This document shows, piece after piece, positions 1-13,608 of a stretch of 64,000 nucleotides of DNA. Numbering within the stretch: the first letter of the stretch is position 1; the number at the start of each line of letters is the position of its first letter. This DNA is from Caenispirillum bisanense. GTDB taxonomy: Bacteria; Pseudomonadota; Alphaproteobacteria; Rhodospirillales; Rhodospirillaceae. The notes beneath the pieces are model-generated. The model was not told where the DNA came from, ran no database searches, and saw only the letters and a program-made list of their open reading frames with translations. The stretch is from assembly GCF_900230255.1 (NCBI RefSeq), contig NZ_OCNJ01000001.1, positions 62,001-126,000 on the forward strand, given 5' to 3'. The position numbers and the translations under genes were made by a program.

Positions 1-264
1 CTCGTCGGTCTCGGCGTCTTCCTCGCCTTCGATGATGTTGATGCCCATTTCCGACAGCATGGACATGGTGTCCTCGATCTGTTCGGAAGACACGTCGTCG
101 GGCGGCAGGGCGTTGTTCAGCTCGTCATAGGTGACGTAGCCGCGCTCCTTGCCCTTGGCGACCAGCTTCTTGACAGCGGCGTTGACCGTATCCAGCAGCG
201 GGCCGTCGGTATTTTCTTCAGGAGTTTCCGTCGTTTCCGCTGCGTTCGCCGTCTTCGTCGCCAT
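1..264 (-). CDS. rpoD: RNA polymerase primary sigma factor RpoD, N-terminal part (cut by window edge)
   Basis: Only the first 88 codons are in the window. The protein begins MATKTANAAETTETPEEN and then shows the helical region 1.1 pattern of housekeeping sigma-70 factors (VKKLVAKGKERGYVTYDEL, then NALPPDDVSSEQIEDTMSM), followed by GINIIEGEEDAE. Region 1.1 autoinhibits free sigma. The start ATG has a good Shine-Dalgarno (AAGGAG) about 8 nt upstream. It lies downstream of dnaG on the same strand, the conserved order dnaG-rpoD. The DNA-binding regions 2-4 are outside the window, so the assignment rests on the N-terminus plus synteny; both fit RpoD well. Confidence 0.93.
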   Translation of the reverse strand, partial: MATKTANAAETTETPEENTDGPLLDTVNAAVKKLVAKGKERGYVTYDELNNALPPDDVSSEQIEDTMSMLSEMGINIIEGEEDAETDE

Positions 265-392
265 GCTTATCCGCTCCTTAACGAACCGATACGCGAACCG
301 TCCCCGCTCGATGTCGGTCCGCGAAATTCAAAGCCCCGTTTCGGGGGCACCGGGCGTAGAGATAGGTCAGGCCGACCCTCGCGCCATGGAAT

Positions 393-412
393 GGACGGAA
401 AAGAGTCCGTCC
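393..412 (-). terminator. small hairpin directly after dnaG stop
   Basis: A 7-bp perfect inverted repeat (GGACGGA / TCCGTCC, 6-nt loop) abuts the dnaG stop codon. There is no U-tract, so it may be an RNA processing or attenuating hairpin between dnaG and rpoD rather than a true terminator. Confidence 0.35.
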
Positions 413-2260
413 CTAATCATCCAGCGAATCGTCGTTCATTCGCCTCATGTCCTGGAAGAAGAGCGCCTTCAGGCGCAGAAGCGCCTGCTCCGACTCGTCC
501 GCGTCGGCGGTCTGTCGGGCGAATTGGGCACCGGCGCGAAGCACGTCGGCCCTGAATTCCTGCTGCAGTCCGAGTTCGAACGTGTGGTCCCATCCACTCA
601 TGGCCCTGTCGGTCGGCGCGTCGGGTCGTGCGAACGAAGCGTGGGCGAACACGTTCGGACTCAGGAGGAACCTCAGGTCATTCTCCAGTCCACGCGATCG
701 TAAGTGGCTCGACACGCCTTCGAAGTCAAGACCCGACTCGGTGGCGAGCAGCAGCAGGAGGGCCTGCCGGATGCGGTCGACCGGCGGCTCGTCGCAGGCG
801 ATGGAGCCGAGTCGCTCCCCCACGTGGTCGAACAGCTCGGGGTGCGTGAGTACCGCCGCCACCAGGATGCGCTGGCGCTGCACCGCCGCCGAGGGAGGCG
901 GCGTGAGCGGCGACGGCGGCGGCGCGACGGGCTGGAAGTCCTTGCCGCGCCACGGTTTGCCGTCCCGCTTGGCGGGGGTGAAGGAGTTTTGCCGCTGGCT
1001 GCGCGACAGCTGGTAGAGGCGGTCGCGGAACTCCCGCTTGTAGGCCTGCTGGACCGTGCCGTCCTGGATGGTCTGGGTCAGCTGGTCGAGATCGTACTCC
1101 AGCGCCGCCCGCCGTTCCGGCGTGTCGAGCGGCCGGCCCTCCAGGGCGTTGCGCCACAGGATGTCGGCCAGCGGCTGCGCCTTGCCGAGGATCGATTCGA
1201 GGGCGTCACGACCGGCCGTCGACAACAGCTCGTCGGGGTCCTTGCCGCCGACCACCAGGGCGAAGCGCAGCGACTTGCCGGGCTTGAGCAGCGGCAGGGC
1301 GCGCTCGGCGGCCTTGTTGGCGGCGCGGATGCCGGCGGCGTCGCCGTCGAGGCACAGCACGGGTTCGGGGCAGAGCTTCCACAACTCCTGGATCTGCTGC
1401 TCGGTCACCGCCGTGCCGAGCGGCGCCACCGCCTCGGCGATGCCGTGGCGGGCCATGGCGATGACGTCCATGTAGCCTTCCGCCACGATCACCCGCCCGG
1501 TGTCGCGCGCCGCGTCGCGGGCGCCGGCCAGGTTGTACAGCACGCTGCCCTTGTGGAAGAGCGGGTTGTCCGGGCTGTTCAGGTACTTGGGCTGGCCGTC
1601 GCCCATGACGCGGCCGCCGAAGGCGATCACCTTGCCGCGGCGGTCGGTGATGGGGAACAGCACGCGGTCGCGGAAGTAGTCCACCACCTTGCCGTCGTCG
1701 CGCGCCTTCAAAAGACCCGCCTCGACCATCTGCCGCTCGGTGATGCCCTGCTTGCCGAGCGCCTCGCGCAAAGGCCCGGGCGGCGGGGCGTAGCCGAGCC
1801 GGAAGCGGGCGATGGTGGCGTCGTCGAGGCCGCGGCGGCGCAAGTAGGCGAGCCCCTCGGCCCCGGCCGGGCGGTAGAGCTGCGCCTGGAAGAAGGCGCA
1901 GGCGGCCTCCACCACGTCCTGCAGGCCGGCCTGCCGCTTGGCCTGTTCGGCCTCGCGCGGGGAGGGCTTCGGCACCTCCATGCCGGCGTCGGCGGCCAGA
2001 CCCTCCACCGCTTCCATGAAGCTGAGGCCGCGGGTGTTCATCTCGAAGTCGAAGATGTCGCCCTTGGCCTGGCAGCCGAAGCAGTAATAGAAGCCCTTGT
2101 CCTCGCTGACGGTGAACGAGGGCGTGCGCTCGTTGTGGAAGGGGCACAGGCCCTTGTATTCGCCCTTGCCGGCGCTGACGAGCTTCACCTTCCGCCCGAC
2201 GACGGACGTGATGGAGGTGCGGCTGCGCAGCTCGTCGAGGAACTGTGGCGGCAGGGCCAT
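413..2260 (-). CDS. dnaG: DNA primase DnaG
   Basis: Synthesises the RNA primers for replication at the fork together with DnaB helicase. 615 residues, normal length. The N-terminal CHC2 zinc domain is clear: C39, H42, C60 and C63 in LCPFHNERTPSF and YYCFGCQAKGD. The central catalytic core has the TOPRIM motif VIVAEGYMDV (257-266, acidic E261) and the metal-binding LCLDGDAAG (305-310). The C-terminal third is the weaker-conserved helicase-interacting region. Start ATG gives MALPPQFLDELRSRTSI, typical for the family. It lies between a YqeY-type gene (upstream, 96-nt gap) and rpoD (148-nt gap), a variant of the macromolecular synthesis operon in which yqeY stands where enterobacteria have rpsU. 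Confidence 0.97.
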   Translation of the reverse strand: MALPPQFLDELRSRTSITSVVGRKVKLVSAGKGEYKGLCPFHNERTPSFTVSEDKGFYYCFGCQAKGDIFDFEMNTRGLSFMEAVEGLAADAGMEVPKPSPREAEQAKRQAGLQDVVEAACAFFQAQLYRPAGAEGLAYLRRRGLDDATIARFRLGYAPPPGPLREALGKQGITERQMVEAGLLKARDDGKVVDYFRDRVLFPITDRRGKVIAFGGRVMGDGQPKYLNSPDNPLFHKGSVLYNLAGARDAARDTGRVIVAEGYMDVIAMARHGIAEAVAPLGTAVTEQQIQELWKLCPEPVLCLDGDAAGIRAANKAAERALPLLKPGKSLRFALVVGGKDPDELLSTAGRDALESILGKAQPLADILWRNALEGRPLDTPERRAALEYDLDQLTQTIQDGTVQQAYKREFRDRLYQLSRSQRQNSFTPAKRDGKPWRGKDFQPVAPPPSPLTPPPSAAVQRQRILVAAVLTHPELFDHVGERLGSIACDEPPVDRIRQALLLLLATESGLDFEGVSSHLRSRGLENDLRFLLSPNVFAHASFARPDAPTDRAMSGWDHTFELGLQQEFRADVLRAGAQFARQTADADESEQALLRLKALFFQDMRRMNDDSLDD

Positions 2261-2356
2261 GGGGGTCGGGTTTCTCGACCGGCGGGCCCGCGGCGCGGCC
2301 GAAGCCGCGCCCGGCCAGACCGCCGGTGTACCGTTGACGATGGGGACGGCGGGCGG

Positions 2357-2815
2357 TCAGCCCTGCAGCTTCTGCTTCACCAGGCCCGAGGCCTTGCCGA
2401 AGTCCATCTGGCCGGCGTGCCGCTCGCGCAGCTCGGTCATGACGCGGCCCATGTCCTTGAGGCCGGTGGCGCCCAGGTCGGCGATGGCGGCCTCGACGGC
2501 GGCGGCGGCCTCGGCCTCGTCCATCTGGCGCGGCAGGAAGCGCTCGATGACGGTGATTTCCTCGGCTTCCTGCTCGGCCAGTTCCAGGCGGCCGCCCTGT
2601 TCGTAGAGCTGGATGCTCTCCCGCCGCTGCTTGATCATGGACTGCAGCATGGACAGGATCTCGTCGTCGGATATGCCGTCCATCTGCCCCTTGGTGCGAG
2701 CGGCGATGTCGCGATCCTTGAGCGCCGCCAAGATGAGGCGGACGGTCGCGACCGCGCGGGCGTCCTTGGAGCGCATGGCTTCCTTCAACGCTTCCTGCAG
2801 GCGGGTGCGCATCAT
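2357..2815 (-). CDS. YqeY-type (GatB/YqeY domain) protein
   Basis: 152 residues beginning MMRTRLQEALKEAMRSKDARAVATVRLILAALKDRD, the signature of the YqeY family, whose fold matches the tRNA-binding tail domain of the amidotransferase subunit GatB. The middle has RRESIQLYEQGGRLELAEQE and the C-terminal domain KDMGRVMTELRERHAGQMDFGKASGLVKQKLQG. Family members are proposed to bind tRNA or assist amidotransferases; the physiological role is unproven. A second in-frame ATG directly follows the first, so the start is uncertain by one codon. Encoded upstream of dnaG and divergent from carA, as in many alphaproteobacteria. Confidence 0.9.
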   Translation of the reverse strand: MMRTRLQEALKEAMRSKDARAVATVRLILAALKDRDIAARTKGQMDGISDDEILSMLQSMIKQRRESIQLYEQGGRLELAEQEAEEITVIERFLPRQMDEAEAAAAVEAAIADLGATGLKDMGRVMTELRERHAGQMDFGKASGLVKQKLQG

Positions 2816-2923
2816 GGGCTGGGGGGGCCTCTTGCAGCTTTAGTGGAAAGAGCCGACATTACACTAACAGACCCGCCGGGGCAAGGTAGGCTAGGTCCTT
2901 GATTTTCAACGATAAAGCAAATG

Positions 2924-2952
2924 TTGACAAGGTCCCGGCGTTCCCTTAGAAG
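2924..2952 (+). promoter_or_regulatory. sigma-70-type promoter for carAB
   Basis: A perfect -35 TTGACA (2924-2929) is followed by a 17-bp spacer and TAGAAG (2947-2952, 4 of 6 to TATAAT), about 135 bp upstream of the carA ATG. It is the best promoter-like element in the yqeY-carA divergent intergenic region. The long leader it implies could host regulation, but I see no attenuator. Confidence 0.6.
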
Positions 2953-3086
2953 ACCGGCAATTTGCCCGCCGCTCCCAAGGCGAGCCGATCCCACCTGCCC
3001 GCGCCGGCACCCTCGCCAGCGCCCTACGCACCCAGGGCGGGATCGCGCACGCCCGGACGCCAGTGACCAGAGTTGGGATTGCATTC

Positions 3087-4262
3087 ATGGCTGACACGAC
3101 CCTTTCCACCGCCCCGCAGCCCCCCGGCACGACGGCGGCGGTGGTACTCGCCGACGGCACCGTCTACTGGGGCCGCGGCGTCGGCGCCACCGGCGAGAAG
3201 GTGGGCGAGGTGGTGTTCAACACCGGCCTCACCGGTTATCAGGAAACGATGACCGACCCCTCCTACGCCGGCCAGATCATCACCTTCACGTTCCCCCACG
3301 TCGGCAACGTCGGCGCCAATCCGGAAGACCTGGAAGCGGCGACTCCGGCGGCCCGCGGCTGCATCCTGCGCGCCGACATCACCGACCCGAGCAACTGGCG
3401 CGCCGCCCAGCACCTGGACGCCTGGCTCAAGGCCATGGGCCTGATCGGCGTCACCGGCATCGACACCCGCGCGCTGACCCGCAAGATCCGCGACTTCGGC
3501 GCCCCCAACGGCGTCATCGCCCACCGCCCGGACGGCACGTTCGACATCCCGGCGCTGGTCGCCCTGGCGCAGAAGTGGCCCGGCCTCGAAGGCATGGACC
3601 TCGCCAAGGAAGTGACCTGCGCCCAGACCTACGACTGGCGCCAGACCCGCTGGGCCCTGAAGGACGGTTACGGCACGCTGCACGCGCCCAAGTACAAGGT
3701 GGTCGCCGTCGACTACGGCGCCAAGCGCAACATCCTGCGCTCGCTGGCCGACATGGGCTGCCAGGTGACCGTGGTGCCGGCGACGGCGACGGCGGAAGAC
3801 ATCCTGCGGCACGAGCCCGACGGCGTGTTCCTCTCCAACGGCCCCGGCGACCCGGCCGCCACCGGCACCTATGCCGTGCCGGTGATCCAGGAGGTGCTGA
3901 AGACCGGCAAGCCGCTGTTCGGCATCTGCCTCGGCCACCAGCTGCTGGCGCTGGCGCTCGGCGCCAAGACCTACAAGATGGACAAGGGCCACCGCGGCGC
4001 CAACCAGCCGGTGAAGGACCTGGAGACGGGCAAGGTGGAAATCACCAGCCAGAACCACGGCTTCGGCGTCGACCGCGCGACCCTGCCGGCGGGCGTGAAG
4101 GAAACCCACGTCTCGCTGTTCGACAATTCGGTCGAGGGCCTGCGCGTCGAGGGCAAGCCGGTGTTCTCGGTGCAGTACCACCCGGAAGCCAGCCCCGGCC
4201 CACAGGACAGCCACTACCTGTTCGGCCGCTTCGTCGACCTGATGGCCCAGGCCAAGGGCTGA
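3087..4262 (+). CDS. carA: carbamoyl-phosphate synthase small subunit (glutaminase)
   Basis: Hydrolyses glutamine and channels ammonia to CarB for carbamoyl phosphate, the precursor of arginine and pyrimidines. 391 residues from the ATG chosen here (MADTTLSTAPQPPG); an in-frame GTG eight codons upstream is possible but less likely. The N-terminal CarA domain has VFNTGLTGYQETMTDPSYAGQ. The C-terminal class I glutamine amidotransferase domain has NGPGDPAA, the nucleophile Cys281 in FGICLGHQLL, and the His/Glu of the triad in QYHPEASPGPQDS. Followed after 136 nt by carB, so the two subunits are likely co-transcribed. Confidence 0.97.
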   Translation: MADTTLSTAPQPPGTTAAVVLADGTVYWGRGVGATGEKVGEVVFNTGLTGYQETMTDPSYAGQIITFTFPHVGNVGANPEDLEAATPAARGCILRADITDPSNWRAAQHLDAWLKAMGLIGVTGIDTRALTRKIRDFGAPNGVIAHRPDGTFDIPALVALAQKWPGLEGMDLAKEVTCAQTYDWRQTRWALKDGYGTLHAPKYKVVAVDYGAKRNILRSLADMGCQVTVVPATATAEDILRHEPDGVFLSNGPGDPAATGTYAVPVIQEVLKTGKPLFGICLGHQLLALALGAKTYKMDKGHRGANQPVKDLETGKVEITSQNHGFGVDRATLPAGVKETHVSLFDNSVEGLRVEGKPVFSVQYHPEASPGPQDSHYLFGRFVDLMAQAKG

Positions 4263-4398
4263 CGTCCGCGACGGTTCACGACAGACGCGGGGCGGGGCGC
4301 CGAACGACGTTCCGCCCCGCGTCATGAGCGACTAAAAGAAGAGAGTGCCGCCGGCCGCCCCCGCCGCGGCCCGCCATGAGAAAAGAGACCAGGCCGCC

Positions 4399-7647
<3,249 letters not shown>

Positions 7648-7654
7648 CCGTCGT

Positions 7655-7690
7655 GACGGGGCGCGTTTGCCGCGCCCCGTCGCTTTTTGT
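7655..7690 (+). terminator. rho-independent terminator of carAB
   Basis: 11-bp perfect stem (7655-7665 with 7671-7681, sequence GACGGGGCGCG), 5-nt loop, then GCTTTTTG. It starts 7 nt after the carB stop and separates carAB from greA. Confidence 0.9.
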
Positions 7691-7718
7691 CGTTTGAAGG
7701 TTCATCAGGGGTTCTCGA

Positions 7719-8204
7719 ATGGAGAAGATTCCCATGACTCCGAAGGGTCTGACCCTTCTGGAGCAGGAGCTGAAGCAGCTGCGGTCGGTGGAACGCCCGA
7801 ACGTCATCAAGGCGATCGCCGAGGCGCGTGAGCACGGCGACCTGTCCGAGAACGCCGAGTACCACGCCGCCCGTGAGCGCCAGAGCTTCATCGAGGGTCG
7901 CATCTCCGAGCTGGAAGACATCATCGGCCGCGCCGACGTCATCGACATCGCCAAGATGTCGGGCGACAAGGTGCGCTTCGGCGCCACCGTGGTGGTGGCC
8001 GACGAGGACACCGACGAGGAAGTCAGCTACCAGATCGTCGGCCCGCACGAGGCCGACCTGAAGCAGGGCCGCATCTCCATCCAGAGCCCCATCGCCCGCG
8101 CCCTCATCGGCAAGAGCGAAGGCGACGTGGTGGAAGTGAACGCCCCGGGCGGCTCGCGCTCGTACGAAATCGTGTCGGTGAAGTTCGTGGACGTGGACGT
8201 CTGA
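7719..8204 (+). CDS. greA: transcription elongation factor GreA
   Basis: 161 residues. Rescues backtracked RNA polymerase by stimulating cleavage of the 3' end of the transcript through the secondary channel. The N-terminal coiled coil begins [51 protein letters not shown], including the acidic tip (DLSENAEY) needed for cleavage. The C-terminal FKBP-like domain has [24 protein letters not shown] second ATG five codons in is possible, but the MEKIPMTP start is common in the family. The gene stands alone between two strong terminators. Confidence 0.96.
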   Translation: MEKIPMTPKGLTLLEQELKQLRSVERPNVIKAIAEAREHGDLSENAEYHAARERQSFIEGRISELEDIIGRADVIDIAKMSGDKVRFGATVVVADEDTDEEVSYQIVGPHEADLKQGRISIQSPIARALIGKSEGDVVEVNAPGGSRSYEIVSVKFVDVDV

Positions 8205-8236
8205 GGACGGACAGGCGTCAACGCCGGAGGTTCAGG

Positions 8237-8275
8237 CCGCCGCGTTCCCGGGAAGGGGGCGCGGCGGTTTTGTTT
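8237..8275 (+). terminator. rho-independent terminator of greA
   Basis: Stem CCGCCGCG (8237-8244) with CGCGGCGG (8260-8267), loop containing TTCCCGGGAA, then TTTTGTTT. Confidence 0.88.
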
Positions 8276-8574
8276 ATGCGAGTGCGCAGATCGGCCTTTG
8301 GAATGTTCTTGATTTGTTTTCATCCTCAGGTAGAGCCGTTCTGATGGGGCCGCCCATAAAGGGCGCCGAGCCGGAGGAGCGAAAGATGGCGCATGGGAGT
8401 TTGCTGGAGGGCTCTTGCACAGGACGGCTTGGGCGTGTCGGCCTTGTTCCCCTTGGTGCGAGAGCTATCCGCAGTACGAGCACCGCATGACTAATGAGAG
8501 CGAGAGCGGCATTGGCCACCACAGTCAGTTCGGGACGTGGGTATTTCGGCCAATGATATGACTGGACTGCCGCC
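8276..8574 (+). other. intergenic region without recognised gene
   Basis: About 300 bp between the greA terminator and the AlkB-like gene, with lower GC than its neighbours. A possible 47-codon frame starts at 8343 (MGPPIKGAEPEERKMAHG...) with an internal GGAGG, but it matches no family I recognise and has no convincing start signal. It could be a decayed gene. No tRNA or clear hairpin seen. Confidence 0.4.
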
Positions 8575-9153
8575 ATGCTCCCCGACCTCTTCTCCCCCAG
8601 CACCGCCGGTCTCTCCCTCACGCCCGACTTCGTTGCCGAGGCTGACGCGGCCGCACTTCTCGCCCGCATCGACGCCCAGCCCTGGCGCGACGACCTCAAG
8701 CGACGGGTGCAGCACTACGGGTATCGGTACGACTACAAGACTCGATCCGTCGGCCCCGACGACCAGCTCGGCCCGCTGCCGGAGTGGCTGGAGCCGTTGG
8801 CGGCGCGCGTCGCCGACTCCATGGGGGCAGCGCCCGATCAGGTGATCGTCAACGAGTACCTGCCGGGGCAGGGGATCGCGCCGCACGTGGACTGCGTGCC
8901 GTGCTTCGGGCCGCGCATCGTCATCCTGAGCCTGGGCTCGCCCTGCGTCATGACCTTCTCGCGCGGACAGGATCGCGTCGACCTGCCGCTGCCGCCCAAC
9001 AGCCTCGCCGTCCTGGCCGACGCGGCGCGCCACGGCTGGCGGCACGGCATCGCGGCGCGGAAGTCGGACGTGATCGCCGGCCTCCGCCACCCCCGTAGCC
9101 GCCGCGTCTCCGTCACCTTCCGCACGGTGCGCGTAAGCCCCACCGCCCGTTGA
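8575..9153 (+). CDS. AlkB-like 2-oxoglutarate/Fe(II)-dependent dioxygenase
   Basis: 192 residues. Family members oxidatively remove alkyl groups from DNA, RNA or other substrates. The double-stranded beta-helix core is visible: NEYLPGQGIAPHVD (iron ligands H104 and D106), then RIVILSLGSPCVMTF, the third iron ligand H157 in GWRHGI, and the 2-oxoglutarate-binding arginines R177 and R183 in RRVSVTFR. The N-terminal half has the substrate-lid pattern RRVQHYGYRYDYKTR, closer to the ALKBH-like subgroup (GYRYDY) than to E. coli AlkB. The substrate is therefore open. No ada or other alkylation-response gene is adjacent. Start ATG follows directly after a poor ribosome binding site. Confidence 0.88.
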   Translation: MLPDLFSPSTAGLSLTPDFVAEADAAALLARIDAQPWRDDLKRRVQHYGYRYDYKTRSVGPDDQLGPLPEWLEPLAARVADSMGAAPDQVIVNEYLPGQGIAPHVDCVPCFGPRIVILSLGSPCVMTFSRGQDRVDLPLPPNSLAVLADAARHGWRHGIAARKSDVIAGLRHPRSRRVSVTFRTVRVSPTAR

Positions 9154-9222
9154 ACCCGGCGCGCCAACGCGGTAAAACCGCGGCAATCCGTTTTTCCGAG
9201 ATCGCAAGCGCCGGAGGTTTCC

Positions 9223-10905
<1,683 letters not shown>

Positions 10906-10927
10906 GGCGGCGGTTCGACGCACGGCA

Positions 10928-10962
10928 CCGGGGGCTCCGCGAGGGGCCCCCGGTTTTCGTTT
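10928..10962 (+). terminator. rho-independent terminator of ettA
   Basis: 8-bp stem CCGGGGGC (10928-10935) with GCCCCCGG (10946-10953), then TTTTCGTTT. Confidence 0.88.
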
Positions 10963-10991
10963 GGGGAGGCGCCATCATCGCCCCTCTTCTT

Positions 10992-11109
10992 TGTCATGCC
11001 CGGCCACCGAGCCGGGCATCCACGGCTCCCCGGACGGATGCCGTGGAGGATGGAGTAGCGGCCGCCGTCCGTGCCGCCGTGGATGGCCGGATCAAGTCCG
11101 GCCATGACA
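10992..11109. repeat. dispersed three-hairpin repeat, copy A
   Basis: 118 bp, starting TGTCATGCCCGGCC and ending with the inverted form GGCCATGACA. It folds into consecutive hairpins (GCCCGGC/GCCGGGC, CCACGGC/GCCGTGG, GGCCGGA/TCCGGCC). Read on the minus strand it spells VMAGLDPAIHG. Other copies are at 15087, 29577, 29721 (split by the IS), 47283 and 47414. Confidence 0.85.
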
Positions 11110-11167
11110 ACGTAAGGGAGGTGGGGGAGGTGGGGGCAGGCAAAGAGCCGGGCAGCCGCCGCCGCCT

Positions 11168-12421
11168 TCACACCCCCCGCACCAGCGCGTGCCGCTTCCG
11201 CCCCGCCGACAGGCGCAGGGTGCCGGCGCCCTGGACCAGCGCCGCCGCATCCTCCACCGCCGCGCCGTCCACCCGGGCACCGCCGCCGGCCACCAGCCGC
11301 CGCGCCTCGCCCTTGGACGCGGCGAGGCCCGCCGTCACCAGCAGGTCCACCAGCGGCAGGCCCGCCGCCAGGGCCGCCGCCGACACCTCCACCGTCGGCA
11401 GGCCGTCGGCCGCGGCGCCGTCCTCGAAGGCGCGGCGGGCGGTTTCCGCCGCCTCGGCGGCCGCGTCGGCGCCGTGGACCAGCGTCGTCACCGCCGTCGC
11501 CAGCACCTTCTTGGCCTCGTTCAGCTCCGCCCCGCGCAAGGCGGCGAGGCGGTCGATCTCGGCCAGCGGCAGCTCGGTGAACAGGCGCAGGAAGCGGCCG
11601 ACGTCGGCGTCTTCCGTATTGCGCCAGAACTGCCAGAACTCGAAGGGCGAGCGGCGCTCGGCGTTGAGCCACACCGCGCCGCCGGCGGTCTTGCCCATCT
11701 TGGTGCCCGAGGCGGTGGTGAGCAGCGGCGTGGTGGCGCCGAACAGCGGCACGTCGTCCACCCGCCGGCCCAGCTCCACGCCGTTGACGATGTTCCCCCA
11801 CTGGTCGGAGCCGCCCATCTGCAGGCGGCAGCCGAAGCGGCGCGACAGCTCCACGAAGTCGGTGGCCTGCAGCAGCATGTAGTTGAATTCGAGGAACGTC
11901 AGCGGTTGCTCGCGGTCCAGGCGCTGGCGGACCGAGTCGAAGGTCAGCATGCGGTTGACCGAGAAATGCCGCCCGAAGTCGCGCAGGAAGGCGATGTAGC
12001 CGAGGCGGTCGAGCCAGTCGGCGTTGTTCACCATCACCGCGTCGGTCGGGCCGGAGCCGAAGGTCAGGAAGCGCTCGAACACCCGGCGGATGCCGGCGAT
12101 GTTGGCGGCGATCTGGGCGTCGTCGAGCAGCGGCCGGGTGGTGTCGCGGAAGCTCGGGTCGCCGATGCGGGTGGTGCCGCCGCCCATGAGCACGAGCGGC
12201 CGGTGGCCGGTCTTCTGCAGCCAGCGCAGGGTCATGATCGACAGCAGGTGGCCGACGTGCAGGCTGTCGGCGGTGGCGTCGAAGCCGATGTAGGCCGTCA
12301 CCGGCGCGCCGCCGGCGAACAGGGCGTCGAGCCCCTGCCAGTCGGTGCCCTGGTGCAGGAAGCCGCGCTCGGCCAGCACCCGCAGGGTGTCGGAACGGAA
12401 GGCGGGAAGATCGGATGTCAT
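11168..12421 (-). CDS. tyrS: tyrosyl-tRNA synthetase
   Basis: 417 residues from ATG 12421 ([27 protein letters not shown]). It attaches tyrosine to tRNA-Tyr. The frame is open to 12517, but the extra N-terminus is not conserved-looking. Class I motifs: HIGH-like HVGH at residues 55-58 in [16 protein letters not shown], and KMSKS-like KMGKT in [13 protein letters not shown]. The tyrosine-binding region includes [31 protein letters not shown]. The C-terminal S4 RNA-binding domain reads [30 protein letters not shown]. It is a single-gene unit with an unusual structured leader (see 12430-12512). Confidence 0.96.
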   Translation of the reverse strand: MTSDLPAFRSDTLRVLAERGFLHQGTDWQGLDALFAGGAPVTAYIGFDATADSLHVGHLLSIMTLRWLQKTGHRPLVLMGGGTTRIGDPSFRDTTRPLLDDAQIAANIAGIRRVFERFLTFGSGPTDAVMVNNADWLDRLGYIAFLRDFGRHFSVNRMLTFDSVRQRLDREQPLTFLEFNYMLLQATDFVELSRRFGCRLQMGGSDQWGNIVNGVELGRRVDDVPLFGATTPLLTTASGTKMGKTAGGAVWLNAERRSPFEFWQFWRNTEDADVGRFLRLFTELPLAEIDRLAALRGAELNEAKKVLATAVTTLVHGADAAAEAAETARRAFEDGAAADGLPTVEVSAAALAAGLPLVDLLVTAGLAASKGEARRLVAGGGARVDGAAVEDAAALVQGAGTLRLSAGRKRHALVRGV

Positions 12422-12429
12422 GACTGCAA

Positions 12430-12512
12430 GGTCTCCGGAAAGGGCCGGAGGCCGGAGACCCGGTGCATTCACCGCCGATACGAGCCGCCGACCTGCGGCG
12501 GGGTTCGTATCG
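12430..12512 (-). promoter_or_regulatory. structured 5' leader of tyrS, possible SD-sequestering hairpin
   Basis: Two hairpins precede the tyrS start on the minus strand. The distal one pairs CGATACGA with TCGTATCG (12476-12483 with 12505-12512) around an inner CCGCCG/CGGCGG stem. The proximal one pairs GGTCTCCGG with CCGGAGACC (12430-12438 with 12452-12460, 13-nt loop); the 3' arm contains GGAGA, the only Shine-Dalgarno candidate for the ATG at 12421. Pairing is seen directly; regulation is inferred. Confidence 0.45.
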
Positions 12513-12757
12513 TGCAAAGGACCGTCGACGCCGCCGTTATGGGGACGGCGCGTAATAGCGGGTCTGGAAGGCGGCGGTGCGGGTCGCGGTCATGGGCGGG
12601 ACATATAGCGCCGGCGTCGGCGGAAGGCAAGCCGCGCCGCCCGCCGTCCCGCTTTTGTCGAAACGCAGCGCGTGCACCGGGCGTTGAACAGCGGGTGCCG
12701 CCGGCTCCGGCCCGGTAGTGCGCCCGCATGCCTGAGAAAAACGAGAAGGAGACAGCC

Positions 12758-13528
12758 GTGACCAGGACCCGCTTCCGCCGCTTCTGCCTCGCCGCCGCCG
12801 TGGCCGCATCCACCGCTGCCGCCGCGGGCTCCGCCGCGGCCGCCACCCTCGAGGCGGTGACCGACCCGAGCTTCGTGCCCTTCGAGATGCTGGATCAGCA
12901 GAGCGGCGAGATGGTCGGCTTCGACATGGACATCCTGGCCGAAATCGCCAAGCGCGGCGGCTTCGACTACAACCTGCGCACCATGGACTTCAACGGCATC
13001 ATCCCGGCCATCCAGACCGGCAATGCCAATGTCGCCATCGCCGGCATCACCATCACGGAAGAACGCGAGCAGATCGTCGACTTCTCCGACCCGTACTACG
13101 ACAGCGGCCTACGCATCCTGGTGCCGCAGAACAGCGACGTCGACGAGCTGTCGGACCTGCAGGGCAAGAAGATCGGCACCAAGATCGGTTCCACCAGCTT
13201 CGACTACCTGAAGCAGGAACTGGGCGACGGCGCCGACATCACCCCCTATCCGGGCAGCGCCGACATGTACATGGCGCTCATGTCGGGCAGCGTCGACGCG
13301 GTGTTCTACGACGCGCCCAACGTCGGCTACTTCGCCAAGACCAAGGGCGGCGACCGCGTGAAGACCGCCGGCCCGCTCTATGAAGGCCAGCAGTACGGCA
13401 TCGCCTTCAACGAGGGCAGCGAATGGGTGGACGACGCCAACGAGGCGCTCGCCTCCATGCGCGAGGACGGCACCTACGCCAAGATCTACGAGAAGTGGTT
13501 CGGCGAGGCGCCGCCGGCCCAGAAGTGA
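12758..13528 (+). CDS. polar amino acid ABC transporter, periplasmic substrate-binding protein
   Basis: 256 residues. Captures an amino acid in the periplasm and delivers it to the permease encoded next. The start is taken as GTG because AAGGAG sits 6 nt upstream; an ATG ten codons earlier would put MPEKNEKETA in front of the signal peptide. The N-terminus [29 protein letters not shown] is a typical Sec signal with cleavage near AAA-TLEA. The mature part shows the GlnH/HisJ-family pattern: [55 protein letters not shown], and [18 protein letters not shown]-type residues suggest glutamine or a related polar amino acid, but specificity cannot be read safely. First gene of a three-gene transporter operon. 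Confidence 0.92.
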   Translation: MTRTRFRRFCLAAAVAASTAAAAGSAAAATLEAVTDPSFVPFEMLDQQSGEMVGFDMDILAEIAKRGGFDYNLRTMDFNGIIPAIQTGNANVAIAGITITEEREQIVDFSDPYYDSGLRILVPQNSDVDELSDLQGKKIGTKIGSTSFDYLKQELGDGADITPYPGSADMYMALMSGSVDAVFYDAPNVGYFAKTKGGDRVKTAGPLYEGQQYGIAFNEGSEWVDDANEALASMREDGTYAKIYEKWFGEAPPAQK

Positions 13529-13608
13529 CGCGCCCCTGACCCGACCGTCGCACCGGGGCCCCTGCGGGGGCTCCGGTGTTCCCGTTTCCAAGCCAGGAGA
13601 TTCCCCCG

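Noticed and set aside
704-2902. Long plus-strand open frames opposite dnaG and yqeY, and similar long antisense frames elsewhere (e.g. 4276-7548 minus, 39256-42039 minus, 44384-47266 minus).
   Set aside because: They mirror well-identified genes. At about 70 % GC the antisense and shifted frames stay open because stop codons are rare; their translations are Arg/Ala/Gly/Val/Leu-rich low-complexity with no family match.
12430-12512. tyrS leader as a T-box riboswitch.
   Set aside because: No T-box consensus (GGTGG in a bulge), no specifier loop or terminator/antiterminator pair; T-boxes are a Gram-positive feature.
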